From positions 1,302,001 through 1,366,000 of the forward strand of contig NZ_JACIBV010000001.1 of assembly GCF_014195505.1 (NCBI RefSeq): a stretch of DNA of 64,000 nucleotides, given 5' to 3'. Shown here in pieces: positions 1 to 8,008 of this stretch. The DNA comes from Nonomuraea dietziae. GTDB lineage: Bacteria; Actinomycetota; Actinomycetes; Streptosporangiales; Streptosporangiaceae. The translations under genes were made by a program, and so were the position numbers. Under the pieces are notes generated by a model. The model was given only the letters and a program-made list of their open reading frames with translations. It was not told the DNA's origin and made no database searches. Every line of letters begins with the position of its first letter. Position 1 is the first letter of the stretch.

Positions 1-1621
1 GGCCGATGCCCAGAGGGACGCCGATGATGGCGCCGGGCAGGCTGGGCAGGAGCTGGGCGGTGGACAGTCCCGCGGAGACCTGTCCCGGGGTGGCGCCGAG
101 CGTACGTGCGACGGCCATGTTCGCCCGGGCCTCCATGGCAGTGGTCCAGGTGAAGGTGATGGTGTTCACGACGGCCAGTGTGATCAGCAGGATGGTGACG
201 GCGAGCATCAGCCGGCGGTCGTGCTCGCCGCGCAGGTTGGGCAGGGCGGAGGAGCCGTCCAGGCCGTAGCCCCTCTCCGGCTGGGCGTAGAGGGTCAGCA
301 GGGCGACGATCGCGATCACTGTGGTGGCGGTGGAACACGCCTGCAGCACGGCGCGGCCCGGCCGGCGGGCGGTCAGCCGCAGCCCGAGCAGCAGCGGCGT
401 GGGCAGCAGCGCGGACAGCGCGGTGAGCCAGGGCCGGTGGCGGGGCTGGTGCGCCGTGGCGGACAGCGCCGTGACGGTCGCCGTACGCATGGACCATAGC
501 GTGGGACGCAGGGTGGACAGCATCGCCACCGCCACGGCGAGGACGGTCGCCGCGGCAACGATGGCGCCGCCGAGCCCGACCGCGTCGCCGATCCGGCTGG
601 CGGTGGGGCTGGCGATCGCGGGCACGGTCAGGCGGGCGATCACCAGCCCCAGCGCGTCTGCGACCAGCGCCAGCGCCAGGTACTCGGTGAGCAGGACGGC
701 GGCGATCAGACCAGGGGCGGCGCCGACGGCCTTGAGCAGCCCGGCCCGGCGCGTCTGCTCGACGGCGCGTCCCGCGGCCAGCGCCGCCACTCCGGTGATG
801 GCCAGGAAGCTGAGCAGCCAGCTGCCGACGACCAGGATCGGCTGGCTGTCTCTGAGGATGACCAGGTCCTGGTTGGCGTTGAACTGCCAGGAGTGGAAGG
901 TCATGGCGGAGTCGTGGTGGGCGTCGAGGAAGGCCTGCGTGGCCTCGGGGTCGCGCAGCCTGAGGTCCATGGCCGAGGTCACCGGGAGATCGTGGGACGA
1001 CGCCAGTGTCCGGGCATCTGATCGGGTCATCCAGGCCAGGCCGCTGTAGTCGCTGGGGCCGCCGCCCGGGCCGATCTGCGCCGCCCACGGGTAGATGGAG
1101 GTGGCCGCGGTCACGGCGATCCCGACGACGGGGTACGACCGGCCGGCGATGGTGACCCGGTCGCCGACGCCGACGCCCAGCGCTGTGGCGAAGCCGCGTT
1201 CGAGGACCGTGCCGCCGGAGCGTACCCACTGCCCCGAGGTCACCAGCGGCCGGTTGACCGTGCCGGGCCTCTCGGCGAAGCCGTGCACCACCACCGGGGA
1301 CGCGGTGGAATCGCGCGTGGTGAGGTCGGCGTAGACGATGCGATAGGGGCCATGGTGGGCGATGACTTCTGGCTCGTTCGCCAGCGAGGTCAGGGCTGAG
1401 GTCACGGCGGGGCCCGTGTCGCCGGAGAGCGCCACCACGTCCGGCCCGGCGGTGGCCGCGCGGGTCTGCTCGTACAGCGCGTCGCTCACGCCGCGCAGGG
1501 ACAGGCCCAGTGCCAGGGTGGCGGTGGCCACGGTGACGGCGAGCAGGAGCATCACGGCCTGGACCTTGTGCCGCCGCACGTCAGCCAGCACCAGACGCAC
1601 GACGAGCACGATGGAGCCCAT
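1..1621 (-). CDS. FtsX-like ABC transporter permease (C-terminus cut by window edge)
   Basis: Membrane subunit of a MacB/FtsX-type ABC exporter. Reading from an ATG at 1621, the frame stays open to base 1, giving about 540 residues. It starts MGSIVLVVRLVLADVRRHKV, has a hydrophobic segment near residue 25, a large extracytoplasmic MacB-like region (about 45-250), then helices around 265-290, 310-340 and 360-390, a connecting segment with further helices near 410-430 and 470-490, and the FtsX signature ARTLGATPGQ near 510. The last helices lie outside the window. It begins 5 bp after the stop of the ATPase gene, so the two are cotranscribed. Substrate unknown; these systems often export peptides or lipids or act in stress sensing. 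Confidence 0.88.
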   Translation of the reverse strand, partial: MGSIVLVVRLVLADVRRHKVQAVMLLLAVTVATATLALGLSLRGVSDALYEQTRAATAGPDVVALSGDTGPAVTSALTSLANEPEVIAHHGPYRIVYADLTTRDSTASPVVVHGFAERPGTVNRPLVTSGQWVRSGGTVLERGFATALGVGVGDRVTIAGRSYPVVGIAVTAATSIYPWAAQIGPGGGPSDYSGLAWMTRSDARTLASSHDLPVTSAMDLRLRDPEATQAFLDAHHDSAMTFHSWQFNANQDLVILRDSQPILVVGSWLLSFLAITGVAALAAGRAVEQTRRAGLLKAVGAAPGLIAAVLLTEYLALALVADALGLVIARLTVPAIASPTASRIGDAVGLGGAIVAAATVLAVAVAMLSTLRPTLWSMRTATVTALSATAHQPRHRPWLTALSALLPTPLLLGLRLTARRPGRAVLQACSTATTVIAIVALLTLYAQPERGYGLDGSSALPNLRGEHDRRLMLAVTILLITLAVVNTITFTWTTAMEARANMAVARTLGATPGQVSAGLSTAQLLPSLPGAIIGVPLGIG

Positions 1622-1626
1622 GACGT

Positions 1627-2388
1627 TCAGCCCCCCAGCCCGATCAGCCCGCCGAGGCCGCCCGTGTGGGAGCCGTCCAGCCTGGTGTCGTCGACGAACA
1701 TCCCGTCGCGCATGGAGACCAGCCGATCCGCCGTGGCCGCCACCCGCTCGTCATGCGTGACGATCACGAAGGTCTGTCCAGCCGCACGCAGCTCCTGGAA
1801 GATCCTCAGCACGTCGAGGGTCGCCGCGGTGTCGAGGTTGCCGGTCGGCTCGTCGGCCAGGACGACCAGCGGGTCGTTGACCAGCGCGCGAGCGACGGCG
1901 ACCCGCTGACGCTGCCCACCCGACAGTTGCGAGGGCAGGTGCCGGGCGCGCGCGGCGAGCCCGACCCGTTCCAGCAGCAGGCCCGCGCGTCGCCTGGCCT
2001 GGCGGCGCGAGCGTCCGGCCTGGCGGCGCGAGCGTCCGGCCAGCAGCGCGGGCAGCTCCACGTTCTCGGTCGCCGACAACTCCTCCACCAGATGGAAGGC
2101 CTGGAAGACGAACCCCACCGACCGGCGCCGCATGCGCGCCAGAGCTCGCTCGCTCATCGTGTCGATGCGTCGCCCGGCCACCCACACCTCTCCATCGGTG
2201 GGCCGCTCCAGGCCACCCAGCAGGTGCAGCAGAGTGGATTTCCCGCAGCCGCTGGGGCCCATCACCGCCAGCATCTGTCCCTGAGGCACCTCCAGGTCGA
2301 CCTCGTCCACCGCGCGGACCCGGCTCTGCCCCTGACCATGCGTCTTCACCAGGCCGCAGGCCCGGATCGCGGCACTCGACACGTTCAT
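1627..2388 (-). CDS. ABC transporter ATP-binding protein (MacB/LolD type)
   Basis: Cytoplasmic ATPase that powers the permease encoded just downstream. 253 aa, usual for the family. Walker A GPSGCGKST is at 44-52, the Q-loop Gln near 96, signature LSGGQ at 155-159, Walker B VVLADE at 175-180, followed by the GNLD motif and an H-loop in VTHDE. The ATG at 2388 overlaps the TGA of the upstream PadR gene (ATGA), so the three genes form one unit: padR, ATPase, permease. Residues 118-131 carry a duplicated seven-residue block (RRQAGRS) between the Q-loop and signature, encoded by a 21-bp tandem repeat. Confidence 0.95.
   Translation of the reverse strand: MNVSSAAIRACGLVKTHGQGQSRVRAVDEVDLEVPQGQMLAVMGPSGCGKSTLLHLLGGLERPTDGEVWVAGRRIDTMSERALARMRRRSVGFVFQAFHLVEELSATENVELPALLAGRSRRQAGRSRRQARRRAGLLLERVGLAARARHLPSQLSGGQRQRVAVARALVNDPLVVLADEPTGNLDTAATLDVLRIFQELRAAGQTFVIVTHDERVAATADRLVSMRDGMFVDDTRLDGSHTGGLGGLIGLGG
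2000..2041. repeat. Perfect 21-bp tandem duplication inside the ATPase gene
   Basis: The block 2000-2020 is repeated exactly at 2021-2041. It is in frame and adds seven residues (Arg/Ala/Gln-rich) to the helical subdomain of the ABC ATPase, between the Q-loop and the LSGGQ signature. Confidence 0.9.
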
Positions 2389-2918
2389 CCACCCTCAACG
2401 TCGTCATCGACCTCGGACCAGGCCCGCTCACAGGCGTCCAGCCAGCGCAGGTCTGCCTGCAACCGCAGCACGACCCCTTCCAGCAGCAGGCCGGCGGGCT
2501 GCCCCGCCGGCTCGGCCAGCACCGCCTGCTGCACCTCGCGCAAGCGGCGCAGCAGCTCACGGCGCTGCGCCGCCACCAGCTCCACCGGGTCGGCCAGCCG
2601 GGCCGCGGCGGCGGCGGCGAGCTTGAGATGAAACTCCGCCAGGTCCGGTTTCGGCCAGCCCACCTCGGCCAGCCAGGCGGCCACCCGTTGCTGCCCGGCC
2701 GGCGTCAGCGCGTAGACCTTGCGCTCCGGCCGCTCGGGCAGGCCGTCCGCCCGCTCACAGACAACGAGTCCCGCTCGCTCCAACCGGGCCAACGTCACAT
2801 AGATCTGACCACGGTTCATCGCCTCGCCCAGCGGGCCGAGACTCCGCCGCAGTCGGTCGTGCAAGTGGTACCCGTGCGACGGCTCCTTGGCGAGCATCGC
2901 GAGCACTGCGTCCTGCAC
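2385..2918 (-). CDS. PadR family transcriptional regulator
   Basis: 177 aa with a GTG start at 2918 preceded by a G-rich ribosome binding site. The N-terminal winged helix contains the PadR hallmark HGYHLHDRL near 15-23, the segment GQIYVTLARLERAGLV and the wing with KVYALTPAG. A C-terminal helical domain of the Vir family type follows, probably for dimerisation. It is the first gene of an operon with an ABC exporter, so it most likely represses that exporter and itself until a ligand is bound. The effector is not known. Confidence 0.92.
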   Translation of the reverse strand: MQDAVLAMLAKEPSHGYHLHDRLRRSLGPLGEAMNRGQIYVTLARLERAGLVVCERADGLPERPERKVYALTPAGQQRVAAWLAEVGWPKPDLAEFHLKLAAAAAARLADPVELVAAQRRELLRRLREVQQAVLAEPAGQPAGLLLEGVVLRLQADLRWLDACERAWSEVDDDVEGG

Positions 2919-2928
2919 TCCAGCCCCC

Positions 2929-2957
2929 TAACGGTTGGCTAATAGATAGCGGTTATC
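2929..2957. promoter_or_regulatory. Candidate PadR operator/promoter
   Basis: An AT-richer stretch directly upstream of the padR start. It contains the palindrome GCTA-ATAGA-TAGC (2938-2950) flanked by the direct repeats ACGGTT (2931-2936) and GCGGTT (2949-2954). Position and symmetry fit autoregulation; binding is inferred. Confidence 0.4.
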
Positions 2958-3138
2958 CGTAGGAGGTGTCAAAACGCCTACCCTGGCGATCTCCTGGGCC
3001 GGCGCGCCGCCGCCGAAGGGCTGGAGGGAAAGTGCGGCTGGCGCGAGGTGTGCGACGCCGCCGGAGCCGGGGCGGCCTCGGTCGACGGGTGAGCGGCCGG
3101 ACGACCCGGAGCCCCGACGGGGGGCTCCGGGTCATCGA

Positions 3139-3324
3139 TCACAGGTAGTGGCCGCACTGGCCGAAGAAGCCGTCCTCCCAGTCGAAACACCACTCCCAGA
3201 CGATGTAGCCGTCGTTGGGCTGCGCGTGGGCAGGGGCGGCGCTGGCGCCGCTGATCACGACAGCGGCGACGGCGCCGAGCATGACGGCCACGGCCCGCCT
3301 ACCCGCCCTGGAGAAACGCGACAT
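3139..3324 (-). CDS. Small secreted peptide precursor (61 aa)
   Basis: An ATG at 3324 is preceded by a strong GAGGAGG-type ribosome binding site, and the frame ends at 3139. The protein has an Arg-rich n-region (MSRFSRAGRRA), a hydrophobic core and an AHA-Q signal peptidase I site near residue 34. The predicted mature peptide is only about 27 residues and unusually aromatic and acidic (motif VWEWCFDWEDGFFGQCGHYL), with two Cys that could form one disulfide. The same frame is open further upstream, but only this start has a ribosome binding site and a signal peptide. No family recognised. The hairpin-forming GC-rich stretch 3100-3135 may terminate it. Confidence 0.75.
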   Translation of the reverse strand: MSRFSRAGRRAVAVMLGAVAAVVISGASAAPAHAQPNDGYIVWEWCFDWEDGFFGQCGHYL

Positions 3325-3451
3325 CGATGACTCCTCCTCATTCGTCGGAACGTTGATGAGTCCATCGCGACGGACCTGTGTATCACCTGGAGCCCGGCTG
3401 TAGGTCAGTTGCAGGTGGACATGACCCGAGGTGGGCCAGGATGGAACCGTG

Positions 3452-4219
3452 ATGGAAGAACAACGCCTCCCCGGCGGGAACACGGGCGGCGCGGTTCGGG
3501 CGGGCGACACCGTCCGCCGCGCCCGTGGCCCGTGGACGTCCTCGGTGCATGCGCTTCTCCAGCACCTGGAGGACGTCGGGTTCGACGGAGCTCCACGTGC
3601 GCTGGGGTTCGACGACCAGGACCGAGAGGTGCTCTCGTTCCTGCCAGGCGACGTGGTCGGGACCGCGCGGCCATGGCCCACGTGGGTACACAGCGAGGAC
3701 GCGCTGTGCCAGGTGGCTCGCTGGCTGCGCGACTTCCACGCCGCCGTGGCGAGCTTCGTCCCGCCTGCGGACGCGGTGTGGCGCGAGGGCGGGACCTGGC
3801 GACCCGGCCTCATCGTCGGCCACAATGATGCCGCCCCCTACAACGCGGCCTGGGCCGACGGACGCCTCGTCGGCTTCTTCGACTGGGACTTCGCCGCTCC
3901 GGTCACCCCGGAGTGGGACCTCGCCTTCACCGCCTTCGCCTGGGTGCCGCTGCACGCTCGCCACGTCGTGGCGGCGGAAGGCTTCACCGCGCTCGCCGAC
4001 CGACCCGAAAGGCTGCGGCTGTTCCTCGAGACCTACGGCTGGAGCGGCCCTGCCGGGCAGTTCGTCGAGATCGTCCGCCAACGTGTCAGCGCCTCGGCCG
4101 AGGGCATCAGGCGCACAGCGGCGGCAGGCGACCCGGCCTATCAGACCATGGTCGAACGCGGCGTCGACGCGGCACTGGAGACGGCCGTGGACGAGCTGGC
4201 CGACTTCCCTCAGTGGTGA
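3452..4219 (+). CDS. Aminoglycoside phosphotransferase (APH) family protein
   Basis: About 255 aa with the APH/choline-kinase fold. The catalytic loop reads GHNDAAPYN (residues about 126-134), a variant of the HGDxxxxN Brenner motif in which the catalytic Asp and metal-binding Asn are kept. The metal Asp follows in GFFDWDFA. The N-terminal lobe lacks a clear glycine-rich loop, as in the family. The ATG at 3452 has AGGA upstream; an in-frame GTG at 3431 is the alternative start. Such proteins phosphorylate small hydroxyl compounds; aminoglycoside resistance is not implied. Divergent from the small secreted peptide gene, with about 127 bp between them. Confidence 0.85.
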   Translation: MEEQRLPGGNTGGAVRAGDTVRRARGPWTSSVHALLQHLEDVGFDGAPRALGFDDQDREVLSFLPGDVVGTARPWPTWVHSEDALCQVARWLRDFHAAVASFVPPADAVWREGGTWRPGLIVGHNDAAPYNAAWADGRLVGFFDWDFAAPVTPEWDLAFTAFAWVPLHARHVVAAEGFTALADRPERLRLFLETYGWSGPAGQFVEIVRQRVSASAEGIRRTAAAGDPAYQTMVERGVDAALETAVDELADFPQW

Positions 4220-4282
4220 ACCGATCCGTCAAGGGGCCGCCAGGCGGGCCGTCCCGGCGGACGTGCCCGCGTGCCCTGTCGT

Positions 4283-4432
4283 GTGACCACCGGTGATCTG
4301 TACCTCGACACCGGGGAAGACCTCCTGGCCGCCGGTCACCGTACGGACAGGACTCACCGCTGGCCGGGATGGACCCCCGATCAGCAGGCTGCCCTTCAGG
4401 ACCTGCTCGAGCAAGCCATCACCCGACGCTGA
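4283..4432 (+). CDS. Possible small protein or C-terminal gene fragment (49 aa)
   Basis: A GTG frame just after the phosphotransferase gene, with well-biased codons (TGDLYLDTGEDLLAAGHR near the start, TPDQQAALQDLLEQAITRR at the end). The amphipathic C-terminal helix looks protein-like, but no ribosome binding site or family is evident. It may be the tail of a lost gene. Low confidence. Confidence 0.3.
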   Translation: MTTGDLYLDTGEDLLAAGHRTDRTHRWPGWTPDQQAALQDLLEQAITRR

Positions 4433-4497
4433 GGCCAACGGGAGCGGCGACGGGACGAGATGGCCGCCGATTCACCCCCCGATCCCACCCGGCAGGA

Positions 4498-5322
4498 TCA
4501 GCCGATGAGCGCGGCGAGCGCCTCTCGGCTCCGCTCGTCGGCGGGAGTGTGCGCGAAGACGTAGAGGCCGTGCTCGGCGACGGGCCGCAGCAGGGAGAAG
4601 GTCAGCCGCAGGCCCGCCCGTGCCCCCTCGACGGCGGCGGTGATCGGCGCGAAGTCCTGCACCGCCCTGCACTCCCACCAGTGCGCCGCGTCCGGGCGCT
4701 CCTTGGTGAGCAGGGCGACGATCTCGGCGGCGCGCCCGTCGTCGGGCCAGTGCGCGGTGTCGGCGCGGAACTGCTCGTACAGCCCGCGCAGCAGCGGCTC
4801 CTCCGCCACCACCCGGTACGGCCCGCCGCCGACGTGTGGCGCGGCGAGCAGCAGCAGGGCGTTGCGCCATCCGGCGGGCGCCGCATCGGGATCGCCCCAG
4901 ACGAGACGGTAGGCCCGGTTGGCGGCCAGGACGTCGAACCGCTCGTCCAGGACGGCCGCCGGAGTCGTCGCCCAGCCGTCGACCAGCGCCCGCGTCGCCT
5001 CCCCCACCACGATCGGCGTCCGGCCCGCTCTCGGCGCCGGCGGCAGGAACCCCGCCAGCGACAGCGTGTGCCGGTGGGCCGCCGCGTCCATGCCGAGCAC
5101 GCGGCAGATCGCGTCGAGCACCTGCCTGGTCGTGCGCGCCCTGCCCTGCTCCAGCCACGTGTACCAGGCCACGCTCACCCCCGCCAGCGCCGCGACCTCC
5201 TCGCGGCGCAGCCCGGGCGTGCGCCGCCTGCCGCCGCCGTCCAGCCCGGCCTGTGCGGGGGTGACCTGCTCTCTGGCCGCGCGCAGGTGCGCGCCCAGCT
5301 CGCGGCGCAGTGAGGCGTCCAT
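4498..5322 (-). CDS. XRE/MmyB-like helix-turn-helix regulator
   Basis: 274 aa from an ATG at 5322 with AGGA upstream; an earlier in-frame start at 5358 lacks one. The N-terminal XRE helix-turn-helix (about 8-72, containing TPGLRREEVAALAGVSVAWYT and LEQGR) is followed by the MmyB-like ligand-binding domain seen in many actinobacterial regulators of small redox or efflux genes. It is divergent from a VOC-family gene, with 68 bp shared, so that gene is the likely target. Effector unknown. Confidence 0.9.
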   Translation of the reverse strand: MDASLRRELGAHLRAAREQVTPAQAGLDGGGRRRTPGLRREEVAALAGVSVAWYTWLEQGRARTTRQVLDAICRVLGMDAAAHRHTLSLAGFLPPAPRAGRTPIVVGEATRALVDGWATTPAAVLDERFDVLAANRAYRLVWGDPDAAPAGWRNALLLLAAPHVGGGPYRVVAEEPLLRGLYEQFRADTAHWPDDGRAAEIVALLTKERPDAAHWWECRAVQDFAPITAAVEGARAGLRLTFSLLRPVAEHGLYVFAHTPADERSREALAALIG

Positions 5323-5390
5323 GGGCACGAATCCTATGAGTACGGCTACCACCATCAATCCTCACCTGCCTGCGCCCGAGCTTCTCCGCG

Positions 5391-5819
5391 ATGCTCGATC
5401 ACATGACACGGCTATGGCGAAAGCAGACCGACTCCTCCACCCTCACCGAGCCCCGCGTGCTGATCCGCGTGTTCGTCCCGCAGGGGAGGCTGGAGGCGAG
5501 CGTCGAGTTCTACCAGCGGTTGCAGCGCGTCGAGGCCGACGCGCGCTTCGACTTCCCCGAGGCGGGCCTGCGCCTGGCGACGGTCGGGGCGTTCCTGGTC
5601 ATCGAGGGCGACGCCGAGGCGCTGGCCCCCTTCCGCAGCACCACGGGCACGCTACTGGTCGACGATGTCGTGCCGTACCACGACAGGCTGGTGGCGGAGG
5701 GCGCCGAGATCATCTTCCCGTTGCAGCAGGTGCCCACAGGCGCGGGCTTCAACGCACGCCACCCGGACGGGACGGTCGTGGAGTACGTGCACCACCGTCC
5801 CACCTCCGAAGGCCGTTGA
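5391..5819 (+). CDS. VOC (glyoxalase/bleomycin-resistance fold) family protein
   Basis: 142 aa; a second ATG at 5403 may be the true start. The pattern is a single vicinal-oxygen-chelate module: LIRVFVPQGRLEASVEFYQRL, then FDFPEAGLRLATVGAFLVIEG, and a C-terminal ARHPDGTVVEYVHH with the Glu that is often a metal ligand. Members are dioxygenases, glyoxalases or drug-binding proteins. The gene is divergent from and probably controlled by the neighbouring XRE/MmyB regulator. Substrate unknown. Confidence 0.82.
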   Translation: MLDHMTRLWRKQTDSSTLTEPRVLIRVFVPQGRLEASVEFYQRLQRVEADARFDFPEAGLRLATVGAFLVIEGDAEALAPFRSTTGTLLVDDVVPYHDRLVAEGAEIIFPLQQVPTGAGFNARHPDGTVVEYVHHRPTSEGR

Positions 5820-6109
5820 CGGGCGGCGCCGATCATGACGGCGTTAGTGATCCTCCCTCCACCGGCGACCCACCGGCGACGGGCACTCCCCTGGCGCGCT
5901 CACGACTCGTGGGCTCGTCGATCCCTGAGGCGGGACGACATCGCGCTTCGGTGAGAACGAGAACGCGCGCCGCAAGGTCGTCGGACGGGGCGGTCCGGCG
6001 GCACACTGGTTGCCGCCGATCGCCCACGGGTGGTCTTCGCGGTCGGCCGCCGCCAGCGACAGCCCTCTGACAGGCGAGGGTCGGCGGATGCGCCCTCCGG
6101 TGGACATCG
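5820..6109. other. Intergenic region without recognisable gene
   Basis: 290 bp between convergent genes. No ORF with good codon bias or ribosome binding site; no clear terminator hairpin. Confidence 0.6.
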
Positions 6110-6631
6110 TCACATGACGGATTGGCGCTTGGACTTGCGGATGATGCGCCAAAGCGTGGGCGCCGTCCAGTAAATGACTGCGATCATGCTGGAGAGTACG
6201 AGGAATCGTACGTCGATGGCTGTCGGGCCAGCGGTGTCCACCGCGTGGGCGATGTTCTTGTTCGTAGGGGTCGTCTGTGCCACCGCCACCACCGGAACCA
6301 GGCGGACCGGCCGACGTCGCCCCTTCGCGACGGCCGGTTTTCCATGATCTCTTGGTGGGGAGAAGATCCAAAGAACGAAACGACGGCGCACCGAAGTCGC
6401 CGAGGCGCTGGCAGCGAACGCCATGGCAGTGGCGAGTTTCAACAGCTTGCCGGGACGTTCATTGATCAATGCCGTCAGCTCTTCGCCACGCGCTTCGGCC
6501 CGCTCCGGATCCGTGTACTGGCAGCGCGCCGCCCACCGCACCAACTTGCGTGCCAGCCAAGGAGAGAGTTCGAATGCCTCGTTGGCCAGCAGGCCGAGGA
6601 CGACGGCAAGGACGATCTCGAGACTGGTCAA
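6110..6631 (-). CDS. Membrane-associated protein coupled to PadR gene
   Basis: 173 aa from a TTG at 6631 that overlaps the TGA of the upstream padR gene (TTGA), indicating translational coupling. The N-terminus (LTSLEIVLAVVLGLLANEAF) is a membrane segment, followed by a basic/acidic stretch (SPWLARKLVRWAARCQYTDPERAEARGEELTALINERPGKL) that recurs in short actinobacterial membrane proteins beside PadR genes. A second hydrophobic helix is near residues 145-165 and the tail is basic (RIIRKSKRQ). Function unknown. The start is chosen by the overlap; longer in-frame extensions run into the padR gene. Confidence 0.7.
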   Translation of the reverse strand: MTSLEIVLAVVLGLLANEAFELSPWLARKLVRWAARCQYTDPERAEARGEELTALINERPGKLLKLATAMAFAASASATSVRRRFVLWIFSPPRDHGKPAVAKGRRRPVRLVPVVAVAQTTPTNKNIAHAVDTAGPTAIDVRFLVLSSMIAVIYWTAPTLWRIIRKSKRQSVM

Positions 6632-6990
6632 CGGGCACCATCCAGCAAGTGGGACAGTCCACCCAACGGCGAGACCCCGGGAGCCGGACGGAGCTTGAGC
6701 GCTGTGGGGCGGCGTTCGGTAAGCAGGACGCGGGCAGCCCGCGCACCCTCTCCAGTGAGCCGGTAGAAGCGCCGTCGCGGACCGGACTGGTCTGGCCTCT
6801 GGGCTTCCCACTCGCCCGTGATCCACTGGGCGTCTTCGAGCCGGTCGAGCACTTTGTAGACGGTTGGACCAGCCCGCTTGGTGACTTTCATGATCGCCCA
6901 GCCGTGGATCTGTTCGTCCTCGTCGAAGGCATGGATGAGGACTTCGAGTACGTCCAGAGTCGGCTGCGTGATGCGTTCGAGACCCGCCAT
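6628..6990 (-). CDS. PadR family transcriptional regulator (short form)
   Basis: 120 aa. Starting at the ATG at 6990 the protein reads MAGLERITQPTLDVLEVLIH, the usual N-terminus of the short PadR subgroup, then a winged helix with GWAIMKVTKRAGPTVYKVLDRLED and the wing RRRFYRLTGEGARAARVLL. A purine-rich AAGG lies upstream. It is the first gene of a two-gene operon with a membrane protein, a very common actinobacterial pairing. It probably autoregulates. Confidence 0.88.
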   Translation of the reverse strand: MAGLERITQPTLDVLEVLIHAFDEDEQIHGWAIMKVTKRAGPTVYKVLDRLEDAQWITGEWEAQRPDQSGPRRRFYRLTGEGARAARVLLTERRPTALKLRPAPGVSPLGGLSHLLDGAR

Positions 6991-7365
6991 GGCCTTATCG
7001 TAGCTAGGTGAAATAGGGATCGCGCGCGTTCGGCGCAGCTGCGTCTTCGGCGTGACCTTCACCTGACCGCCATGGCCGAGCACATGGCCGAGCACATGGC
7101 CTGGTGCCGCGGATGGAGGGCACGCAGGCGTTCAGGAAGGCGCGTCGAGCCTGCCCCGGGCGCTGCCCACCTCGCCGATCCGCCTGTCGATGCCGCCTGC
7201 GGTGACAGCGAGCACCGGTACCCCAGGAATGCACCAGCGGAGGGTGGGGCGACCGACGTGCTGGATGGCGACGGTCCATCACCTTGATGCCGGTGAATCC
7301 TTTGGGGCTGTTCGCGCCTCTTATACGTGTCGGCGACAATGCCGGCACAGGATCCGGAGGTTGTC
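6991..7365. other. Intergenic region with a 12-bp tandem repeat
   Basis: 375 bp between divergent transcription units. The block ATGGCCGAGCAC occurs twice in tandem at about 7074-7097, followed by a partial third copy. No coding sequence I can support; the frames here show poor codon bias. It should contain the promoters of the padR operon and of the sigma-factor operon. Confidence 0.5.
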
Positions 7366-7455
7366 ATGATCGTTGGTGCCGTGGTCATCGTCGCGGCCGC
7401 GCTCGTCTGCACGTGCGCTGTCGTGCTGCGCCGGCGGAGGCGCTCGCGTGGCTGA
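7366..7455 (+). CDS. 29-aa single-pass membrane microprotein upstream of sigma gene
   Basis: The ATG at 7366 is preceded at the right distance by GGAGG (7356-7360), the best ribosome binding site in this interval. The product is one hydrophobic helix (about residues 2-20, with two Cys) followed by a basic tail (RRRRRSRG), so it should be an inner-membrane microprotein with cytoplasmic C-terminus. Its 3' end overlaps the GTG start of the sigma factor gene by 8 bp, so it may act as a translational leader, as a membrane partner of the sigma factor, or both. Family not recognised. Confidence 0.6.
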   Translation: MIVGAVVIVAAALVCTCAVVLRRRRRSRG

Positions 7456-8008
7456 GACGACCTGGCCGGGAAGACAGCTGATCGTCGCCGCGCAAGGCGG
7501 TGACGTCGAGTCGATCGCCGCGCTGGTGTCGGGCGCGCACCCGCACGTACGGCGGTTCGCGCACGCGCTGTGCGCCTCGCCGGAGGACGCGGAGGACGCC
7601 GCGCAGGAAGCGATGATCATCCTCTATCGCAAGATCGGGATGTTGCGGGCCTCGGGCGCGCTGGCCTCGTGGATGTTCCGCATCGTCCGCAACGAGTGCC
7701 TGCGCAGGTCGCGGCTCGTGATGCACCACCACGTCCCGGTGGAGGACACGCCCACGCTGTCGGCCGAGGACGAGGTGGTGCGACGGCTGGAGGCCGGGAG
7801 GGTGGCGACGGCGATCGCCGCTCTGCCCGCCGACCAGCGGCACGTGCTGATCATGCGGGACGTCCAGGGGTACAGCGGGCGGATGGTCGCCGACGCGCTC
7901 GGCCTCAGCGTCCCCGCGATGAAGTCGCGCTTGCACCGCGCCCGCGCGACGGTCAACCGCGCCCTGCACGGCGCACACGACCAGGCCGTGGGAGGCGACG
8001 ATGTCTGA
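7448..8008 (+). CDS. ECF/sigma-70 family RNA polymerase sigma factor
   Basis: 186 aa from a GTG at 7448, which overlaps the preceding microprotein gene. Region 2 contains ALCASPEDAEDAAQEAMIIL and ASWMFRIVRNECLRR; region 4 contains ALPADQRHVLIMRDVQGYSG and the DNA-recognition helix VADALGLSVPAMKSRLHRAR. There is no classical anti-sigma gene next to it; instead it is followed by a small membrane protein whose ATG lies inside the sigma gene (8-bp overlap). The three overlapping genes probably form one regulatory unit. Confidence 0.92.
   Translation: MAETTWPGRQLIVAAQGGDVESIAALVSGAHPHVRRFAHALCASPEDAEDAAQEAMIILYRKIGMLRASGALASWMFRIVRNECLRRSRLVMHHHVPVEDTPTLSAEDEVVRRLEAGRVATAIAALPADQRHVLIMRDVQGYSGRMVADALGLSVPAMKSRLHRARATVNRALHGAHDQAVGGDDV

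Noticed and set aside
3452..4219. Calling the phosphotransferase an aminoglycoside resistance gene
   Set aside because: Only the fold motifs are visible (variant HND motif); most environmental members have unknown substrates.
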